Source: Halegenticoccus tardaugens (GTDB lineage: Archaea > Halobacteriota > Halobacteria > Halobacteriales > Haloferacaceae). From it: 64,000 nt of DNA. Location: assembly GCF_004116405.1 (NCBI RefSeq), contig NZ_SDIC01000008.1:124001-188000 (forward strand), in the 5' to 3' direction. The notes under the pieces are model-generated. The model was not told the origin of the DNA and did not search any database. It saw only the letters and a list, made by a program, of their open reading frames with translations. Position numbers and translations under genes: made by a program. Below are positions 59,880 to 64,000 of the stretch, piece after piece. Every line of letters starts with the position of its first letter. The stretch's first letter is position 1.

Positions 59880-60695
59880 ATGACCGGCACGATCCGAATC
59901 GGCATTGACGTCGGGGGACGTTTACTGACAGCGTCGCGGTCCGCAACGAGACGGTCGTGGCAAAAGAGAAGTCGCCGACAACAGAGGACGTGACCAGCGG
60001 CATCGTCGGCGCGCTCGATGAACTGCTGGCGGCGGGTGTCGATCCCGAGTCCGTGGAGATGGTCTCGCTCACGACGACCCACACGACGAACGCAATCATC
60101 GAACGCCAGGGCCTCGACAGGGTCGGCGTCCTCCGTCTCGCGCGACCCACGGGCACTACCATCCCACCGATGACCGGGTGGCCATCCGACCTCAAGGAGA
60201 CGCTGGGCGGCACCGACAACGTTGCCATGCTCCATGGCGGTTACGAGTTTGATGGGTCGACTATTTCCCCGCTCAACGAGACGCAGGTGCGCGAGGCACT
60301 CCGGTCGATGGCTGATAGTGTTGATGCCATCGCGGTCACAGGCGCTTTCTCGCCGGCCCGGGCCGACCAAGAGGAACGCGTTGCCGAAATTGTCACAGAC
60401 GAACTTAGCGAGGAGGTGCCGGTGACACTATCCGCCGAAATCGCGTCCATCTCGCTGCTCGAACGAGAGAACTCGGCTATCCTCAACGCTGCCGTCTGTT
60501 CGGTGGTGCGCCGGGCCATCGGCGCGGTCCAGGAGGCACTCGCCGACCGTAAGATAGAGGCCCGCCTGTTCATCGTCCAGAACGACGGCAGCGTCATGGA
60601 CGCCGATTACGCCGAGCGCTACCCCATCTTTACAGTGGCGAGCGGTCCGGCCGCTAGCATCCGGGGCGCGGTGTTCCTCTCCGGCATCGAGAATG
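59880..60695 (+). pseudogene. second HyuA, frameshifted and C-truncated
   Basis: From ATG 59880 the frame reads MTGTIRIGIDVGG. A one-base deletion near 59915-59920 then moves the family sequence (FTDSVAVRNETVVAKEKSPT) to another frame, which continues THTTNAIIERQGLDRVGVLR, EVPVTLSAEIASISLLEREN and FIVQNDGSVMDADYAERYPI to VASGPAASIRGAVFLSGIEN. It is of the HyuA family but distinct from 54734. At about 60695 it stops short, lacking the C-terminal half. The truncation coincides with the right boundary of the inserted island (HEPN 3' half at 60696). Confidence 0.8.
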
Positions 60696-61001
60696 GCGTC
60701 GTTCGTCGCCGTCGAGCGGGGTATTCAGTTCTATCTCCTCCACCGCGGTCATGCATCTGGAGAGGACCTACGGTATGAGCATACGGCAGTGTACCAACAC
60801 GGTGCGGAAGTAAACCTCTTCAGCAAACCGTTTGCTGACCGCCTCACCCAGTTGTGGAAGCAGAACCGAGCCGAGGTGTACTATCGGGAGACGGTCGCGA
60901 GTGCCGAACAAGCCAACGCGATGCTATCGCTTGCCGAAACAGTCCACCACTACATTCTGCATTTCGCCTCACTGCGGCACGAATGCGTCTGTTCTCAATG
61001 A
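60696..61001 (+). pseudogene. HEPN toxin, 3' half of a split gene
   Basis: The frame ASFVAVERGIQFYLLHRGHA, DLRYEHTAVYQHGAEVNLFS, KPFADRLTQLWKQNRAEVYY, QANAMLSLAETVHHYILHFA, ending SLRHECVCSQ, is the C-terminal part of a haloarchaeal HEPN protein. The RAEVYYRE segment and final His-rich helix include the expected active-site Arg/His region. It starts exactly where the 5' half at 40487-40678 ends (GYYTVVIE + ASFVAVERG). Its own start codon would be ATG 60693 by chance. Joined, the two halves give about 165 residues, a normal length. Confidence 0.72.
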
Positions 61002-61012
61002 TTGATCTTTTC

Positions 61013-61385
61013 TCGGCCGGCTGGCCGAGAAGGTTCGGCGGAGTCCGGTCGATGACACGACTCGTGTCGGTTCCGTCGAAAGGACGGGGCCGAACGCATA
61101 CGTTCGGACGGTCGCCCCTGTTGCGGTCGGGCGACCGGACGTATACGGAGCCACAAGCGGGAGAGTCTGCACTAAGACGGACTGGCGTCGTCATGCGCCC
61201 ACTGCCCGACGTGGTGCTCACGAACCCGGTACGCCCGTCGGGGAGGAAGTTGCCTTCGGGGGACTAGGGACCGGTTCGGCGTGGTTCGGAAGACCGAAGG
61301 TCTTCCGTCATCACGAAACGGCATCGCCGTTTCGAACGACCCCATGGGGGAATCCTCACGCTTTAGCGCGGGGAGGATATCAAGA
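61013..61385 (+). mobile_element. TnpB-type 3' relic with right-end hairpin
   Basis: This is coding-like but broken sequence, ending with GAATCCTCACGCTTTAGCGC, continuing GGGGAGGATATCAA (61350-61383). The ATCCTC...GAGGAT stem with the CGCTTTAGCG loop region is the characteristic right end of haloarchaeal IS1341/TnpB elements, where the guide-RNA scaffold resides. A frame ends at 61265-61267. No TnpB catalytic motifs remain. It lies directly downstream of the HEPN 3' half. 61386-61652 beyond it shows no gene. Confidence 0.5.
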
Positions 61386-61652
61386 GGGTACTAACCGCTA
61401 AGCGTGATTCGGAGGGTTGAGCGACCATGCTGGGACGAGCCGATGCGTCCAGCAACCCGTCTAGATCATCCACTTGGCCTTCACCCGTTTTCGAGTGAGG
61501 CAGCGAGGCTGCCTCCGTATGAGGCTAGTGAGGGGATACCGTCCTTCTTTAATTGCTTGCCATGACAGTCACAGCGATTAAAGTGTTGGGTACAAGAAAA
61601 CGACTTGTCGGAGAGACTGCTCACGCAGATTCTTCACAGGGTGTGTCAGAGA

Positions 61653-61868
61653 ATGCATCAGCGCGATCTCAACCAGAACGAAATCGTGGCCTACTGCGAT
61701 CACTGTCGCTGCGACACCGTTCACGAGGTATCGCTCAGACTCGAGTCAACGACGGAGGAGACTGAGGTCACCTCTCAGAACCTCAAATTTGCCAAATCAC
61801 CGGCTCGACAGACTATGTGTACCAACTGTGGTACAGACAATCACCACCCTCGGTGTGCATACCACTAA
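61653..61868 (+). CDS. small zinc beta-ribbon protein (DUF7835-like)
   Basis: The 71-residue protein starts MHQRDLNQNEIVAYCDHCRC at 61653, or TTG 61605 for a longer form. The Cys pairs YCDHCRCDTVHEVSLRLE and MCTNCGTDNHHP frame a two-strand ribbon, with QNLKFAKSPARQ between, matching the DUF7835-type haloarchaeal zinc ribbons (CxxC...HxVSI...F...P...CxxCG). Function unknown. Such genes are common next to accessory elements. Confidence 0.65.
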   Translation: MHQRDLNQNEIVAYCDHCRCDTVHEVSLRLESTTEETEVTSQNLKFAKSPARQTMCTNCGTDNHHPRCAYH

Positions 61869-61905
61869 AACTAAGGATTAATGATAGGAGTATCAATACC
61901 CTGGT

Positions 61906-62250
61906 ATGGCCATACTCCCCGATTTCCTCTTCACCTCCATATTTTCCGTCATGCATCTCATATTCTAGCTCCTGCTCGGGTACTGGGTTTTCACTGATGC
62001 GACCGTGCGAGGAAACGAGTCCGCAGGACTCTGGACTCTCGGCTGCCTTCTCTTTTCTCCGCTTGTGTTTGGCTACCTCCTCTACCGAAGCGAGATCGGG
62101 GGTCGCCCACAAAAAGCCAGTCTAAGTGAACGGAGAGCAGGCGTGTTTGTCAGTGCACACCTTGTCGCAGCTCAGCTCTGGTTCTGGTTGCGACGGAGTG
62201 GAACACTTCCAGACATTCAGTTGATCCACATACCCTCATCCAAGCGTTAG
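61906..62250 (+). pseudogene. small membrane protein with in-frame TAG
   Basis: A frame from ATG 61906 (MAILPDFLFTSIFSVMHLIF) continues after a TAG at 61966-61968 as LLLGYWVFTDATVRGNESAG, LWTLGCLLFSPLVFGYLLYR, SEIGGRPQ to a stop at 62248-62250. The first helix, the (Y)WVFTDATVRGNE loop, and the second helix followed by GYLLYRSEI match small haloarchaeal two-helix membrane proteins. Only the one TAG breaks it. Reinitiation at ATG 62005 would skip helix 1. Likely a point-mutated gene. Confidence 0.55.
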
Positions 62251-62428
62251 AATACGAATTTGCAGCAGGCATTTTTAGACAGCTTATGGACCTAAGACTC
62301 CAGCAGAAACAGGAGGAAAACTGAGCAATTCTTCAATAAATGGGCTGTTGGAATGACCGCTGCTCACCCTCGAAAGTGCCCGGCATATCGGAATAAGCCC
62401 TCTATGTACATTCTCTCCACACTGCTCG

Positions 62429-62471
62429 CTAACCCACGCCATCAAGACGAACTAGCCCGTGGGTTAGTTCA
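62429..62471. promoter_or_regulatory. nested inverted repeats before the 62472 gene
   Basis: CTAACCCACG (62429-62438) and CGTGGGTTAG (62458-62467) form a perfect 10-bp inverted repeat. A second, smaller dyad GAACTA...TTAGTTC (62450-62470) overlaps it. The structure ends right at the start codon at 62472. It could be an operator or an RNA switch in the leader. Confidence 0.45.
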
Positions 62472-62819
62472 ATGCCCACACCACCAGACACACTCCCGAA
62501 GTACCTCGCCGAGGGCCTCGGCAACCAATCACCAGACACCCTCAAAGACATTATCGAGTACGCACAGAAACTCCGCGACGACAAACAGCACCAAAAAGCC
62601 GTCAAAGACCAGCGCCGCCGAAACAAGAGCGACCAGTACACAGACCAACTCCAAGAACAAGATGTCTCGGCAAATCCTAGTGATTACGACGCAGTCCCCG
62701 CCAACGCGTACGTGACGATCAAACGAATTGACGATTGGCAGTACTACTATTGGCAGTGGCGCGAAGACGGTAGTACGTGGGCCTCGAAGTACATCGCTCC
62801 TGTGAACACCAGAGACTAA
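62472..62819 (+). CDS. hypothetical protein with charged helical N-half
   Basis: The 115-residue protein starts MPTPPDTLPKYLAEGLGNQS. The first half is helical and charged (LKDIIEYAQKLRDDKQHQKA, VKDQRRRNKSDQ). The second half is a small strand-rich domain (AYVTIKRIDDWQYYYWQWRE, GSTWASKYIAPV), the layout of haloarchaeal plasmid proteins with a C-terminal DUF6788-like unit. I have no function. Its stop abuts the tandem 35-bp repeats, and its start abuts the nested dyads. Confidence 0.6.
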   Translation: MPTPPDTLPKYLAEGLGNQSPDTLKDIIEYAQKLRDDKQHQKAVKDQRRRNKSDQYTDQLQEQDVSANPSDYDAVPANAYVTIKRIDDWQYYYWQWREDGSTWASKYIAPVNTRD

Positions 62820-62888
62820 CCCTAGGACAAGACACGAGGAGTTGTCCACAAGAACCCTAGGACAAGACACGAGGAGTTGTCCACAAGA
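62819..62888 (+). repeat. two tandem 35-bp repeats
   Basis: Two identical adjacent 35-bp units (62819-62853 and 62854-62888) begin ACCCTAGGACAAGACACGAG and each contains an inverted repeat GGACAA...TTGTCC. They start right at the stop codon of the 62472 gene. Two hairpins in series could act as a terminator, or be a protein-binding array. Confidence 0.7.
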
Positions 62889-62982
62889 CAATCCCCGAGT
62901 GGGGATGAACAGCTGTCCTTTTCCCCACTCCCAAGCCACTGAGTGGAGCCCCAGTTATGACCGCAGGTCACTAGTCTGCCGT

Positions 62983-63294
62983 ATGGCGACCGGGCGGTAT
63001 CCACGAGTCGAGGTCCGCGACCGTGAGAACGATGCCGATCTCGCCCGGACGCTGATCCACGAGTACGCGCACGCCCTGCTCCACTTCGACATCGACGATG
63101 ATACCGAGCGCTCGAAACGCGAAGTCGAGGCGGAAGCTGTAGCGTACGTGGTCGGACGGTACTGCGGGCTCGACACCAGCGGATCAGCATTCTACCTCGC
63201 GGCTTGGGAATCAGACGATCCCAAGATCGTTCGCGAGCGTCTCAGCCGAATTAGTCGAACGGCACAAGAGATCATCGAGGTTCTCGAAGACTGA
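62983..63294 (+). pseudogene. M78/ImmA-type metallopeptidase, 5'-truncated
   Basis: The frame from ATG 62983 has VEVRDRENDADLARTLIHEY, where the zinc motif HEYAH (TLIHEYAHALLHFD) is intact, followed by KREVEAEAVAYVVGRYCGLD with the third-ligand Glu, and a helical end DPKIVRERLSRISRTAQEII. Haloarchaeal relatives are about 250-300 residues with an N-terminal ArdC-like DNA-binding part, which is missing here. It may still make a short peptidase-like protein. 62889-62982 upstream is unrelated. Confidence 0.65.
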
Positions 63295-63311
63295 GTTCTC
63301 GGTTGTTTACT

Positions 63312-63674
63312 AAATTGAGGCGCTAAGTCCCCTTCCTCAGCGACCGAGCGAAGCGAGGTCGCAGGGAGGGGATACAGCGCCGCACGGTTCACGTTCACTG
63401 TCTGCGGCATCTTTACTACCCGCGCGGTCGAAGCAGGTAGTAAGACGCTCGCCACGGTTCCACTGGTGTTCAAACGCGACAACAAGCGTGCATCGGTTGG
63501 TGTGGTCGGAGTGTCGAATCGGGAGGAGTGGGTCACTCCGACCCGCCCAGCGAGGGAAACGCCTGCGGAGTCTGGAACCGCTGTGGGGACGTTCCTTGCA
63601 AGTTCCGATGCAGAAACAGGAAGCTCCGACCGCAACGGAGGCGCGAAGCGCCGAAGTAGGTCGGGGTAGTTCAC
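63312..63674 (+). mobile_element. IS200/IS605-type relic (TnpB 3' end)
   Basis: This block of about 363 bp is an inverted, diverged copy of 5190-5615. It starts ATTGAGGCGCTAAGTCCCCT and ends GGGGTAGTTCAC. Near its end a frame reads TPAESGTAVGTFLASSDAET, resembling decayed TnpB tails. On the minus strand the end reads GTGAACTAC, then a GC-rich stem and GCTTCC, as in all related copies. No intact gene. Confidence 0.55.
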
Positions 63675-63872
63675 CCAACACTCGCTGGTCTTTTCAGGTT
63701 ACAACGAGACAGCGACGTCGGGTACGTCCGACACTCACCACTATCGAACTCGTCGAGAGAGGCCCAGTTACATTTCTCCTGAAAAGGCCAACGATAGGCG
63801 ATTCCGCTACTCGTTGGTTAAGTTTTTAGCGCCCGTGAATGGGTGGAGGCGCATTCCACCCTCCACTGAACC

Positions 63873-64000
63873 ATGACTGATCAGTATCTAACGGCTGTTT
63901 TGGCAGAGGCGGAGCGTGTCGCTGAACATCACGACCAGGTCGCTCGATCCACGGATTCCCCTGCACACGGGTATCTCCGGTATGCTGTTCTCCGGCTATC
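63873..64000 (+). CDS. hypothetical protein, cut by the window end
   Basis: The first 42 codons are visible (MTDQYLTAVLAEAERVAEHH, then DQVARSTDSPAHGYLRYAVL). They form a helical, acidic start and could be a small helical-domain protein such as a HEPN-type one, but too little is seen to say. A TATA-like TTTTTAGC lies about 45 bp upstream (63821). Confidence 0.5.
   Translation, partial: MTDQYLTAVLAEAERVAEHHDQVARSTDSPAHGYLRYAVLRL

Noticed and set aside
40679-60695. Integrative element with its own integrase or att repeats
   Set aside because: No tyrosine or serine recombinase gene and no direct repeats at the two edges were found; only the gene-split evidence supports insertion.
60854-61267. 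137-codon frame overlapping the HEPN 3' half
   Set aside because: Its first half is a shadow of the HEPN frame; its second half is within the TnpB-type relic, so it is not one gene.
61605-61652. TTG start giving a longer zinc-ribbon protein
   Set aside because: The extra 16 residues are unlike the family N-terminus; ATG at 61653 is simpler, though not proven.
1-64000. CRISPR arrays, tRNA or rRNA genes, replication origin
   Set aside because: No regularly spaced repeats longer than two units, no cloverleaf-like segment and no Cdc6/Orc or Rep gene was recognised.

Overview
The window is haloarchaeal DNA (class Halobacteria; I do not assign a genus). The evidence is the very acidic predicted proteins, Tat-type signal peptides on secreted enzymes, many HTH families found mainly in haloarchaea (TrmB, bacterio-opsin-activator type, HVO_A0114 type), HalOD1 and DacZ-like proteins, and relics of haloarchaeal insertion sequences. 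There are no rRNA or tRNA genes, no replication genes and no recognisable integrase. Pseudogenes, IS ends and toxin-antitoxin modules are dense. It reads as an accessory region: a megaplasmid or a chromosomal island zone.

Layout. 0-8.8 kb is a graveyard of toxin-antitoxin modules (HVO_A0114/TumE-like, HTH/PIN-like, UPF0175/PIN, another TumE-like gene) cut up by IS200/IS605-type end sequences, plus a TRIC-type channel and a formate/nitrite transporter. 8.9-26.6 kb is mixed: SnoaL-like protein, bat-type regulator, alpha/beta hydrolase, RidA, a plasmid-like small-gene cassette ending in a chimeric coiled-coil/CBS protein, a BBE-like FAD oxidoreductase, a hydrolase pseudogene with two in-frame TGA codons, MscS-type channel, M50 protease with CBS domains, DacZ-like diadenylate cyclase, two TrmB genes (one fused in frame to a transposase), and another split toxin-antitoxin pair. 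26.6-39.1 kb is a coherent sucrose/fructan locus: Tat-exported GH32 and GH68 enzymes, a TrmB regulator, a four-gene sugar ABC transporter, a Gfo/Idh/MocA dehydrogenase and a GH13 glucosidase. The likely logic is extracellular processing of sucrose or levan, import of a small sugar, and intracellular hydrolysis.

39.8-61.0 kb holds the most striking arrangement. A MNT nucleotidyltransferase gene (39820-40497) is followed by the first 64 codons of its HEPN partner (40487-40678). The remaining 3' half of what appears to be the same HEPN gene lies 20 kb away at 60696-61001, in the same orientation. The intervening 20,017 bp looks like one inserted island. It carries two tandem paralogous membrane proteins of unknown function with copied promoter/leader sequences, then a hydantoin/oxoproline/peptide catabolism cluster: Lrp regulator, cupin, HyuB, M19 dipeptidase, a frameshifted amino-acid oxidase, a Dpp-type ABC transporter, HyuA, HyuB and an M24 peptidase. 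It ends inside a truncated second HyuA exactly at the HEPN junction.

61.0-64.0 kb returns to relics: a TnpB-type 3' end, a small zinc-ribbon gene, a membrane protein with an in-frame TAG, a gene preceded by nested inverted repeats, a truncated M78-type peptidase, another IS605-type relic, and a partial gene at the window edge.
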